Shown one piece after another: positions 48,473-61,486 of a stretch of DNA of 64,000 bases. A program made the translations under genes and the position numbers. The notes beneath the pieces are model-generated. The model saw only the letters and a list, made by a program, of their open reading frames with translations. It had not been told where the DNA came from and searched no databases. Positions within the stretch are counted from its first letter, which is position 1. Each line of letters begins with the position of its first letter. The stretch comes from Lingula anatina (taxonomy: Eukaryota > Brachiopoda > Lingulata > Lingulida > Lingulidae), in the NCBI RefSeq assembly GCF_001039355.2, contig NW_019774070.1:310001-374000 (forward strand), written 5' to 3'.

Positions 48473-48814
48473 GTGTACACCTGACCGATCCAAGTCTGAT
48501 ACTGATGTACAATGTAACAAGTAATAATAACTGCCTACATCCTTGATCGACTATTCATCAAAAAAATTTGTACCAAAACTGCCAATCTCTTATTTTTCCT
48601 CATTGGCATGATGCTTTTTCTTTAGAATGTTGGCTAAAGTATTTAATACACTGTGACCGAATTTATAGTTATGGTTTTCTCGGATGTTTTTAATTGCGCT
48701 TTTAGTCACAGATATCTCTGCTATTCTAGTGAGAGGAGGACATAGCAACTCATGTTTAACTTTTATTCTTTACTACGCATATATATGTATATTAACAAAT
48801 AAATTTAAAAAAAC

Positions 48815-48817
<3 letters not shown>

Positions 48818-48898
<81 letters not shown>
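48818..48898. repeat. (TA)n microsatellite
   Basis: About 40 tandem TA units. Any open frame through it is repeat. Confidence 0.98.
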
Positions 48899-48901
<3 letters not shown>

Positions 48902-49682
48902 TACAGCAGCATCGTCATTAATTACTGATCTTGCTTGTGTTATTTATAAGTTTCTAATTTTAAATCCGGTTCATGGCTGAGGTTGATTAAAAACTTTCAT
49001 TTATTTTGGTAACATAACCGTGTTATAATACAAAAAGGTAATTTCATTTTGGAACATCGGTTGGTTGGTTGAACCTTCACTAAATAAATTTCACAAAAAT
49101 GTCATCTAAAGACACCAGGATTATCGAAAAGAAGAGAGCTGTAATATGCTTTCCCCCATCGTCTCATTAGCGTTTTCATAAACATATTCCCCATATAGGA
49201 AAATAATTATACAAGTAAATATAGATTTTCCGTTGCAAAATTTGGCATTCTGAATTTGATCACCCATGGTGCAATAATAAACTCTAATGTACAGACCGAC
49301 AATGAACTCAAAAATCCACGTGAAAACGATTGAATAAATGTCGTGTTGAGTACGGACCCAGGAAAAAAGTGTCAACTTCAGGAAAATGACAAGATAAAAG
49401 TATTCTTATGCATCAGCACTGCGTACATCCTCTCCGCAACAAGCCAAGCACCAGTAATTAAGGTGGTTGTCAATTTTCCACAGTATTAGGGCCTGTTCAT
49501 AACGAGCGATACAGAATTTTATATCGCACCAGTTTGAGAGCGAGTGACAACGTAAGAGTCACCAAAAATGTGCCCCTGCGCTCGACACGGTCAGTTAACC
49601 GGATAATATCGATTGGTACATTGGGGCTCGTAAGAGGGAGTAAAACCCTCGTGGCGAAATGTTAGAACCTACTGGGGGTACA

Positions 49683-49920
49683 AGGGTGGGTCCAGGATTA
49701 TTTGAAGGGGGAGGGGGGGTCCGCCCTTTGGCGTTGGGTTCGGGGCCCTTCAGCGGGCCCTGAAAATTTTGGTATTTCAGAGGGCGATCGGCGTCTTTTG
49801 GTACGTTTAGAACTATAATTCAGCCAGTCAAAATTCTAATTCCAAGAGGGAAATATTAGTGTGATTTTTTTTCAGAAACCGAAGGGGGGACTCCCCTGAT
49901 CCCTCTAAATTCGCCACTGT
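49683..49920. mobile_element. Degraded hAT-like nonautonomous element
   Basis: On the minus strand the right end reads CAGTGGCGAATTTAGAGGGA then TCAGGGG. The left end reads GGGTGGGTCCAGGATTATTT then GAAGGGGG. Both resemble the CAGTGGCGGATCC-type ends common to Ac/hAT elements in animals. The interior is GC-rich with G runs and no coding capacity. I could not identify a clear 8-bp target duplication. Confidence 0.42.
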
Positions 49921-51237
49921 GGTAGCCGGCGCAGTACAGAGAACCGTTTCACTCAATTTCTAAGGGCTTTAATCTCTCTACGCCTAATTCGGAGGCATAC
50001 TCCTGGCTGGGTGCTGATATCTCAAAATTAAACGCGAGGAGAATATTTATAATTCCATGAAAATCGACAACAAGTTTTCGGACAACACACTTTGAGAGTA
50101 GTAGAAAAACACCTGAATCAGACATCCATTGCGATTTTGAAAAATCATGTAAACGTAACAACAGCACTGGCACCAACCTTCTCCAGTAAGGCGCATGAAC
50201 ACTACATGAAGTAAACACGTACATGTATGAAATTCCTCAGTTACACCGCAAGTTTTGAAAATGCTGGCATGATATTCTAAAAAGTTATCGTCAGTGCCAG
50301 TGATTACTACCATAAGAGGTAAAATAAAAGGATGTTCAATCGATGTACACTTTTATCGATTAATTAATATAAATTTTTCAGTGGTAATTCACATATTTGT
50401 TTAAATACGTAACCGTAATACGAGATCGCGATAGAAGTGAAAATACAAAACATACACCTTTTTTTTTCAATGCTTTTTATTCTGCTTGCGTACAAAAGCT
50501 AATCATACAATTTTCCAAATGTTAGCAACTGAACAGTATTCCACTGATTTTGTCTTCTATGCCATTTAACTAAAAACAGAATCAAAGGGGTGGGTATTTC
50601 AGTATAGGTTTTATGTATGGATTTCAATCTAGTTTATCGTCAGTCCAACCTCATATAAAAATCAAAGATAAGAAAATAGTTAAAGATTCAGAAATATGAA
50701 ATCTAACTGAAACACAGTTATGAGAAAGTCAAGGTTTTGCTTAAATCGAAAGTTTGGTACTTCTTCTTGAGAAAAGTAAGTGCAGTACAATGGATTGCTC
50801 TAACTCGTTATTACAACCAAAGATAATTCTAAATTTACTTGAAATGCACATTAAAAGAAACGTCCGACCTTTAGAAGTGTCTTGTTAACGCACAAAACCG
50901 CAATGCTAAATGTGTACCAAACCAACCATTACATAAAATAACATGCACGCCTCCACTAAATGTTTGAGACTGGATCAACATTAAAAGCCAAAACTTAAAA
51001 AAAAAAAGAAAACACATTAGATATTACAAGTATTACAAGTGCAGGAAAAGACAACTTGGAGAACTGTCTCAGCAGACGCACTGTCATGCTGTCGTCTTCG
51101 CTAGCTTAACACGTACTAATCACATTGCGCAACTGAAGCACGTTAAGAAGGCTCCCATAAACTCTTTAACTTATTCATTTGGACGGATTCGTTCTAGGGC
51201 TGTTGTATCTCTTGTTTCTTGTTTTCAGTCACACAGT

Positions 51238-54200
51238 TCATAGCATCGCCAACTCCTCGGCATCATTACTGGAATTCCTGCTAAATCCTCGCTGAACGCG
51301 GGCTTTCAGCTTGTTGTCCTTCAGCATCTTCTTAAATGCGTCCTTCCCGCTGGCGGTGTACAGATCAAAATAAACGCGGCCGATGGAGTTCAGGAATTTG
51401 TCCACCTTTTCCGGGAAATGACTGACATCCAACGCATCTTTCTCGCTACCATCTTGAAGCTCGTTGTTCAACTTATCCGGTGTGGGTGCCGAGGGGAGGC
51501 TGGGGGAGGGCGTTCCAAGTCCTGTCCACGTTTTGAAGCGGTTCACGATGAAGTCCACCATTTCGTGTTCATTGGGCTGTTTAGACAGATCGTTCTTCAC
51601 CGCTGTGAAACTCTCATTGAGGATGGACAGCAGCATATTGAGGGTTATCCAGGTCACAAGCACGACGAAGAGAACGAAGAAATATGGCGCAAGTTCGCTG
51701 GTGGAGGCCAAACGGTAGAAGTCGAATTTCCCAAGCATCATTTGCATCAGGGATTCAGAGGCTAAGAGAAGGTTTGCGAAATTGTAGTCTTTTGGTCCCA
51801 TATCCAGAGTGAAGAATTGCACAAAAGCAAAGAAGATGATAAAGAATATGACAGAAAAGGCAAAAAGATGCGTTGTAGCGTCTTTCAAAGTTGCTGCAAG
51901 GAAAGACATGCGTTTGTTAAAGCGCAGCAGTTTAAGGAATTTGAGGGTACCAAGGAAGCAAAGCAATCCCAACATGTAGCTAAATGTTTCATTCCAATAA
52001 CCAGCATATTGAAACTTGGTATATTCATTCCCGTGTGTCTTCTTAAAGGTCTTCGTCAGGGCATTCGTTATAATCATGCGGTAGAAAAACACCACTGCTC
52101 CTCCAATAGAAAACCCGATGACAGAAAATTCAACCAAATTCCAGAATTCAGCAAAGTACCTGCAACGCAAATGCCAGATTTTTTTGGATTCCTTGTAAAT
52201 AAAGAAGAAAATAAAGATAAAGTAGATAATTTCGCATGCTATTTGAAAAGCTGCCGCAGATCCGACGTAGTTGAGAAGTCTAACTGGCTCAAAGCGGTAG
52301 TTGGTCACTATGCCCCCCGATTGATGAAACTCCACAGCCATGGTGTTAATTGAGAAAAGGTTCACCCCAGGGTTGTAGCATGTGAATTCGATCAGTACAG
52401 CCCGCGTGTACTTGTCTATCCACCATTCCCTCTCTAGGCGCTCCCCTAGCTCAAGTAATTTGTGGTAGCTTCCTCGCAGTTGCGCTAAGTACCCACCGCC
52501 GCCGTAGATGGTCAGTTGGCCGTAGAATGGATAGCCGTCTAATTCAGACGACGTACGGTACTCGTACTCAAACCTGACCAAAAACAAAACATGAAATAAA
52601 TGTAAAGGGCAATTATCCCACCTGCTTTTTTTCAATCAGGTCACAATATGTAGTCTAGTTCTTCATTAACAGTAGTTTGTGAAAATAAGCATTAGACGGA
52701 AGAGCAAGGTACCAACACCATCTGAATATTTTGAAAATATACAAAAATATAATTCTAACCATTCAAATATCCATTTAGTTTTGACCCACAACGAATCGAA
52801 TAAAAACCCTACTTTGTTATTGAAACTCCATAAAAACGTGGATTTGACCGGGGGAGGGGGAGGGGCACTTAGATCAATACTCAAGGCAAAGGGGGCGCAA
52901 GCACGGTCTATTAGTATAGTGACGATAGCAAAACTAATTCTTAAATGGATGAACAAGGCTGCCTTCACAATGGGAATCAAGGTTAAGGTACATGTTGTAT
53001 CTTAGAATATACCACCAACCGTTACTTGTCTTTCTCGTCTTTTTTACTTACGCAGAATTATTGTGTGTGGCTGATCCACTGAACGGGACCCATCCCACAC
53101 CATATGGACTTTCATCCTCCAATAGTAAATTGTAGGCGTCATTGCATTCGGGTATGAACTTCGTGATTACATCTTCTACTTTGCACTGGCCTTTGAATTA
53201 AAAAATAAACAGAAAGTGCATAAAGAAACTGAACTATTCATAAGTCATAATTATTTGATTTACCTTAACAGAATCATTTTAAAAAACTGTTATATACTCA
53301 TCTCTAATTAACATGTCGATAAGATTATTATTTAGTAAATTCCAAAAAATTCCACAAGCATCATCTTGGGCGACAATGTCAGTTTTCTGAACTTACCAGG
53401 TTTCACTCTGACCTGCCTCATGGTGGCGTACCCCATCATTCTGCAAGCCCTATCAGCCAGAAACCCTCTTTGCCCTACTGGGAAATCGTTGTTATACCAG
53501 TTCAGGGCACGCAGTGCTGGGGCCAGCCCCTCTCTGTACCAGAGCCAGAACTGGGTACTGTTTTGAAGCTGAAAGAAATGCACGATATGCTTTAGTCTAG
53601 CCAAGTTTATGCCAATGTCTGTTGTTTTTTATAACAGCTATGGATTTTTGACGAAAATAAAAAGGCGAGGATTTTTTGCTCTGTTTTATGGTTATATTTC
53701 AACTTTTGGGACTTTGGAGTCACTTCCTATTCTGTGTTAATACAATGGGTGTTAACCCATTGTTCTAATTCCAAACCTTGTTTGGGTAAACACACTTTAC
53801 CAGAGATGAACAACTCCTATATATTTTTTTAACCTAATAGGTAAAATACTTGCTTCCTATTGTGTAATGTGGTGTCATTTTCTTTAACCATAAAAGGTGG
53901 GGAGAAATTTGTGTGCTAATACTGCAATATTATGTTTACTCATTTATATGCCTAAAGAGGCACTAGTACGTAATATGCAGGACCGAAGACTGAGAGAATG
54001 CTTGGGGCAGAATTTGCAAAGATAAAAAATTAAGCTCCGCCGCCCTCTTCTGCGCAGCCTACGGTTGTGATATATAAATAAATAGATAAATTAATTGATC
54101 AACTAATAAAACAATTAACATATTGATGACTAATCTAAACCGTCAATATGGTTGGATCACATGAACTGTGGGTGCTTAAGAAGTTTAAACATATTCATTT

Positions 54201-54561
54201 TTGTTTCGCAGTCAAAAAACCCATTTTGAAAAAAAGTTGGAAATGCAATCTTTTTCTTCTAAAAGGGAATCGAAACCATTTCTTTACGTATGCAGCGTCA
54301 TATTCACCTTAGTAAAGTCGATCGTCGTATGGCCTTTAAACACAAACTCATTCTCCATGTGTTCTCGTAAGTAAAAATTGTATGGATCACGATTTCCATA
54401 ACTGATCACCAGCAGCATCCACACAAACACACTATAGAATATAATCTCCCGCAGAATGTCGTACATCCTCAGTTCTTTGAGGCGGTTTTCACGGGCCTGT
54501 TCAAGAAGGGTGGGGTCGGGTGGCTTGTAGGCGATCTTCCTTGGTTTTGCGGCGCCGTAAG
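51238..54561 (-). other. Polycystin exons: six-segment channel module
   Basis: Exon 54308-54561 (LREIIFYSVFVWMLLVISYG, S1) and exons 53397-53568 and 53052-53190 (start of the extracellular polycystin/TOP domain, GQRGFLADRACRMMGYATMR) lead to the 1336-nt last exon. That exon has YGQLTIYGGGGYLAQLRGSY, S2-S5, the pore region MQMMLGKFDFYRLAST, and S6 with LNMLLSILNESFTAV. The tail includes HEMVDFIVNRFKTWTGLG and ends DAEELAML. The pore-loop motif is LGK where PKD2 has LGD. Confidence 0.93.
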
Positions 54562-57500
54562 CTGAAAAGATGAATACAAAGATGCTTGCATGGTATTACC
54601 GTAAATACAGTATGGTATTGCATAAACAGAGTACCCTCCCCACAGCCCACTTCTTCGGGTGGATGCTGTTGCCTGTTTTATCCTTAACATCAGCGCTTAC
54701 TTTCGTATAGGGATACATTTCTGTAAACATAGGGGTTAGACTACAAAGGCCTAGGGCGTGACAAGCGACCCTAAATTTAGATGCATTATCCATAACCCAT
54801 AAGAAAAAAATTGTTCTTAAATGTAAGTGTTGAGAATACTAACTGTCTGGCGGGTGCAACAACAGCTCATCATGTTGCAACTGAGGATCCTCCTCATCTT
54901 CTTGTCCCTCCTCCTCCTCCTCGTCCTCGTCTACCTTCTTGATGATCATCGAGAAAAATATTGCCAACAAGAAAATCTGAAAAGTACACCAGGCAAAGTA
55001 AGATGTAGATGAACTATTCAACAGACAAAATTAACAATTTCTCAACCTAAGAAATATTGATAAAAAAGGTCAAATCTCCAAAGTTCATGAATTAAGCGGA
55101 AGTCTGTTATTTTCAAAGCAAAAATGACAGAAAGAAGATGATAATTTTCAAGGCTATGATGCTGTGCAAGTATATATTCAAATAAAAGTAAAACTAGGAT
55201 TGTATTTTGATTAATCAAAACGTTATGTCTACCGACCTTAATTGGTTCCGTGAGAAACACTGATGTCACAAAAGAAATCAGCATTGACGTAATCCATTTC
55301 CGAGCCTTTGTATCCCCGAACGAAATACCGAAGAAAGTTACCATAGCAGCGGCGCCAAACACACATATCCACAAGATAACCCAGGCAACAATTCTACACC
55401 ACCATGGGAGTTCAAATTTCTTCTTTTTCTTGCCAGTTTGTAGATAGTCTTCGTGGGGATGTGTGATCGACTTTTCCAGTTTTTCAATTTCACTAGAAAA
55501 GGATGTGTCTGGACGGGCCTTAAATGAGACATTGGTATACACTGTTGAGGTGGAGGCGCCTCCCCTGTTCCAGTCAGCTATTTGGTTTTTCTCTGGATGG
55601 GTATGGGTGTGAATTAGTGTCTCTGTGGACATAGCCGCGGAGTTCAGAGACGCGCTACCCTGGTTTAGGACATTTCTCTGCATGGCCGCCTTAATACGAG
55701 ATGGGCGCTTCTTTCTCGGGCGAGATTTTCGAAACAAAGTGATGATCAATAAATTCACCGGGAAAACGATGACAGTTCCAATTATCCCGACGAAAATCTG
55801 AAAAAGAAAAACGGCAAAAATCTGTTCAATTTGAAATTCGCAACGGCCAAGAACAAAATTTTAGTTCTAATTTATGAGAGTAAATGACCAATGGGGAAAG
55901 GGTGTCTTCATGATAACGCCATAAACATGTAGTTTTAGATTAAATCGAATCAAATATCATCAAGCTGCTCTTCCACCAACAGACAATGTTATAAATCAAA
56001 CTTTACAAGTATCATTGTACGCTACGTCATAGCCTACCTGCTCGGGAGAAAGACTAAATGGCCCAAAAGTAATGGCATTGGCCCCCGGGCTTTCGGGAAC
56101 CTGACCATAGAACATAGCGCTGGTCAGCATGGTCAAAAATAACAAACAGAGGCAGCAGGACACTCGCTGTAGTCTAGTGAATCGACTCTGTGCTGGACGA
56201 GCGATGACAGAGAACCACAGATGGCCATCGCCAAGATTCTTCTGTGTTGTCTTGGTAAAGAGGTGTCCGAACTCTGCCATCTGTTCTCTGCCGGCTACCG
56301 GGATGAGACGGTCAACCTGAGGAGAAAATAAATCGACAGTTTTTATTGTTATATGATTATCTTATTAAATTGGATTATTAACTTGAAAATTAAAGAGTAA
56401 AGAATGGTTTACCAAAATGCTCTCAGCCTAAATATCTTCTCATGAAAAGTGTTATCGACGTTCCTCTGATACTGCTCTTAAATGCCATCATAATATTATT
56501 AAATATTTGCCATTAAATATTTTCCATTAATTAGGAAAATCCAGCAGCGAAAAGAGATGGAAGATAGTTTTTACGTATAACACTATCTGATAACAATCTT
56601 CAAAAATAACAAAGAACATTATCTGACCTGGCCGTCATCTTCTTCCACAGCAAACCAACGGTTACATATGAAGTAGTACTTCTCTTTTGTTTGCAGGTCT
56701 ATGACCAGGAAATACTTGAGGTACCATGACGCAAATTTCCCCCTGCCAGAGTTGTCATGCCAAATCCGGGCGTAGTTAAGTGTACCGAGGGGTCTGAGTG
56801 AAGAAAGAAATAGTCCGTTAAACAGGATTTAAATATTCGTGCAGCTGAATATTTCCCAATTTTTACAGAATATCATAAAGCAGGAAATGTATAATATTAT
56901 ATGGAAATGTTACAGAATACATGATGCTACACTAGACGCGACGACACTTGAATAAAAAGTTAAATAATGAACCGACAACTGCGGTTAAACAAGGACCTTT
57001 AAAAAACAGATACAGGGTGTGATTGACATCGGATATAAAACGGAAAGCTCTGAAAGTCAGTTTGAGGAAATTTTTGTAATTCGCTTCCTATGAGTTAAGA
57101 TACTGTATCGCTTTATAAATAGTGTTTTAAGGTAAGGATTTTAGGGATTTCACCTTGTGACCGCCAGCAAGAAACGATCGACGGCACCTCGCTTGAACAC
57201 CGAACGCTTGTCATCGGACAAAACACGAACATCAGTCTCGTCGTGCTCCCCAGAGAGAATGAAACACACCTGGAGTGGTAAAAATGGAGGACTTTATTAA
57301 CATGGCATTTGTTTTCCTCTTGAAACTAATATTCCTTGCTGCTTTCGAGTAAAAATGTATTCCAATTGATTAAAATTCTAGAAAATCTGCAGACTCAGAA
57401 ATAGCGTATAGCTTCATCATGCTATAACTGAAGCATTACTGCTCCCCCCCCCCCAAAAGGGTATAACAAGTTCACACAAAATTGATAAACTTTTTTTGCA

Positions 57501-60500
57501 ATACAACGTACGTGTGTATTCACCGACAGAGCCTGCAAGGTACTTCTAACCAATATATGAACCTTTTAAAACAAACGGTTTGCAAATTCCTTGGATAGGA
57601 TTTTTCATATTGCCATATCCAGGATCGACAGGAAAATAAAATCATTGTTTACACAAATTTTAAGGTAGTCAAACTTATATATTTGTTTCTGGTCATAGCG
57701 CGAATATCTACGTTACAAATAAGATGTTTGATGATAAGATGATTCTATGTAATATGTAATCTTATAATTAAAGTGTTTTAAACATCTAAAAAACTTCATA
57801 ATTTATCTGCTTACTTAAAATCAAGGATGATATAAGATAAAGGTGACCTTACCTTGGATTCTGTCCCCGCATCCCTGCGCAAGCCAGTGAACACAACGAC
57901 CTCGTACAGATAGTGGGCGCTTGGGTCGTTGTCCAGTAGGGGAGTGACTCCCAACTGAAAAAAAAGTAAGAAAAATGTTTAACAGGATTTTTTCTTGGTC
58001 GTTGATGATTAATTTAATTATTGGAATCAGTGTAATTAATACACTTAAGTACGGATTAACTTAGACAATCAAATGAGTGAGATAAGAATTATGTTTAAGG
58101 TTTTACGTTAAATACCTTTTCAATATCTTTCTTGTCCTGTCGTCTTGCCCAAATTGCCATCAGTATGTATATGACCCCTATGATGATTTCAGTAATGTAA
58201 AGGGTTGCGTTTTTATCGAAGGAAGCTGCTCCCGAGAACACAAAGTTCCAGTCAATAGTGTTCGGCATAACAACCCAGCCGCCAAGGAACGTGGTAAGAT
58301 GGTTACACAGACACTGGGTCACGTCATGTGTGGTTGCATTGCCGACCTGAAATAAAAAAATGAAATCCATCCAGTTAAAATCCCTGTTCTCGTTTCGTTT
58401 TGATGTTTTATGTTAAAGACATATTCACGTCATGTTATTCGGTCCTCATTCAGTAGAATTTGATGCTTGATGTACACGCATTTGCAGAAGCTTTCAAAAG
58501 ATGTGTAATACTAAATATATATTCAAGCCATGTATTTCTTGAGTTACCCGTGTATACGTATTAAAATATAACGAGTTAAGCCCACTATGCATCGTTTGAG
58601 AAATCAATGCATTACAATTGGCACAAAAATAATTTGTTCTCAAATTCACATTATGTCTTGGTTAATGGATTAACTGGTTCACTTACAACACATCCATCTT
58701 TTCTAAGATTCGGCGCTAGCCGCTTGACGAATAAACATGAAGAGGTGTAGACACGCATGGTGTAGTTAGTGGTGATCTCGTTCACCCCAGTAAACGGCTG
58801 CGTGAAATTTCCTTGAAAGTCAGCCCAGTCTGTCCCATACATGTCCGTCTCATTGGGCAGTAGCTGTCTCAGGCCGATGAAGTATTTTCCTGTTTTGTTG
58901 CCCACACTGTCCATAAATACCTCGTAGCTATTCAAAGCCATGCCTGTAAAAATGATGATGCACTGACGCACAATGAATTTACGGGCTCGTTGTTTTTCGA
59001 AATGGAACACAAAAGCTAAATGGTTTCTTACCCTTGATTTGATTGTGTTGTCAACTTTTATTTACAGAAGAGGACGAGGAAACGAAATGGCTTTGTGCAG
59101 TATATCCTGGCGAATGTTATGCAAAATATAACCTTAGTTGTTTTTTGGAACTAGTGCATTTCCCAACGGTTTACTCTGTAATGGAAATGCAGTAAACATA
59201 ATTCATATCATGCTTTAATCGATAAGGACAGCAGCATCTTACCGTTCTTGGCTAATCGAACGCTCGGGACGAGTTGCCAAGCGTCAAAGCCCCCCTCTTC
59301 AAGCTGTGGCGCCGTCTCGTGCCTGACAAGCACAAGGAAGGTGACCTGTTCCTCAGGGACGATCTCAATATGAAGGGACACGTCTGTCTCGTTCACCCAC
59401 AGCGACCTGTAGGATAACCTGTCATATTTACTCATTGGACTTTGTGACGCAGTGACATAGAAAGGCTCAGGGATCGGTGCCGTGTGGTCCCTCTTCACCA
59501 TGATCTCTATGGGTTCCTGGGTGTGGGATACTTCTACTATCCTGCTTGCATTATCCAGGATGTCTATGTAGACGCCCTTGGAGACGTTAGAGACCAAGGC
59601 ACTGACACTGCTCTCCAGGAACTCGACTGGGTTGAAATTGAATTCTACTATCTGAAAGGTCCAAATTATGGAAAATGAATTTAATCTCAAGACTGACACA
59701 ATTTTTTAAACTGCGATGCTATTTAGGTGTGTTTGTCTAGTGTGTATAGAATTTTAATAACATATTATTGCAAATACACAAACAAAACGACTGATCATTG
59801 ATGCGTCGTTTTTAAGGTCAGTCTAATTATTGGAATATGTCCACCTAGCTCACACTCATATCCGGTAGGCCAGCTCATTGATGAACGCGATGAACGCTTA
59901 GTGTGACTCTTTAAATCAACTCACCTGTAAAGACAGACCGTCACCTCCATCCAACCCTGCCAATGACCCCGGGTGAAAATTGACCAAGGGTTGGTCCAGA
60001 TTTTCGAGGTCAGTGGCGGTACTCTTCACTAGTATCACCGTCATGTCCGGAGTCTCTAGGGTGTACGTCGGTTCCCCGAGGACCATCTTATTTGAGAAGA
60101 CACTCAGAACACTGTCCATACTCTTCGTCATCTTTGTCCAAGCACCATCTGCCTGTCAGTGGAAAGGTAATGCATGTATTACAGTTCAATTTACTTTGCA
60201 TGGAGATGGAAATATTATCATTGTTTTTATTATTGTTGTTGTTGTTCAAACATTGCGTCAGGATAATTTTTTTCGCCAGTCTGCCAAGGCAATTGAGAAT
60301 TCCTGATATATGTTAATAGTTAACATAAAATGTACAACGTGGCAAAGCGATGATAATTGCAATAAATAAATAAATAAATTAATTAATAAATACTCCCAAC
60401 ATTATTAACTCCAAATCTGACTTAACTTTTATCAGTGTCATCTCGCCTGTACTGCATAAGTTTGTTCAATGGCAATGGAATAAAAGCGTGGGTAGTTATA

Positions 60501-61291
60501 TATTCATTAGCCATGTATTTCGCAAATTAAACCCACCTTTCTTTAATGCAACATATTGTGAATAATCTTTGGCCAATTCTGCTAAAATGAGGTTTTATTT
60601 TGTACCAATATATCCTTGATCTTACCACTTCCTTTTGGTTGTCATTGTTTGTCATTTTTGCAAAACCGTTCACGGCATCCTTCGCTGACAATCCATCTAT
60701 GTCTGAAATAATGAATAATGACCAGTCATGAGTAATCTCTAAAATGTAATTCAGTATCATTTAAATTTAACAAAAATATACATGAATAAATAGAATTAGA
60801 TAGATATAAAAACGAAAAATGAATTAGAATGATGTATCTGTAAAAATGAATGTACACTTGCTTAAATGAGTAAATTTATACATGTAAATAAGTTGCTATT
60901 GTATTGTACAGAAATTACTGAATGGACAAATATGGATAGTAAAAAAGTTAAATACAACAGTGTCCTTAAAACTAAATGAAACAAAGAGTGATAATATTCA
61001 TATAATATTTCATAATCATCTATGCTAAGAAGGTTATATTCACACATAAAATAAATTATGGAAATACTTTTTAACTTAGTGTCCTCCAAGTCCGTGTTGT
61101 AAAATGCAGTTTTCAGAGATTCCTCAACATCTTTCTTTAATGGATTTTGGAGATGAATCGTTGTTGTCTGAAAGAATAATGCAAATGCGGTTGAGTCAGT
61201 AGGAGAGAGAGAGCGCATCAGGACGAGAGCGAGCGAGCGAGAGAGAGAGATAAGAAGAAGAGCGAAAGAGAATAGGAGGGCACAGATTCAA

Positions 61292-61338
<47 letters not shown>

Positions 61339-61408
61339 GAGAGAGGTATTAAGCCAATAAAGAAAGATAAGAAGAAGAGCGAGAGATACATGTAAAAGGA
61401 GGGGATAG

Positions 61409-61486
<78 letters not shown>

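Larger units (their letters stand above)
47141..51237. other. Intergenic region between IGDCC 5' end and polycystin 3' end
   Basis: About 4.1 kb. It includes AT-rich unique DNA, a T/G homopolymer, a long TA microsatellite, a degraded hAT-like element and the polycystin 3' UTR. A candidate polyadenylation signal for the minus strand (complement TTTATT) is at 50476-50481. No protein gene is supported. Confidence 0.65.

Noticed and set aside
48684-48980. Open segment rich in Tyr-Ile
   Set aside because: It reads through the TA microsatellite.
51817-52353. 178-codon open segment on the plus strand
   Set aside because: It is antisense to the strongly supported polycystin channel exon; a shadow of that coding sequence.
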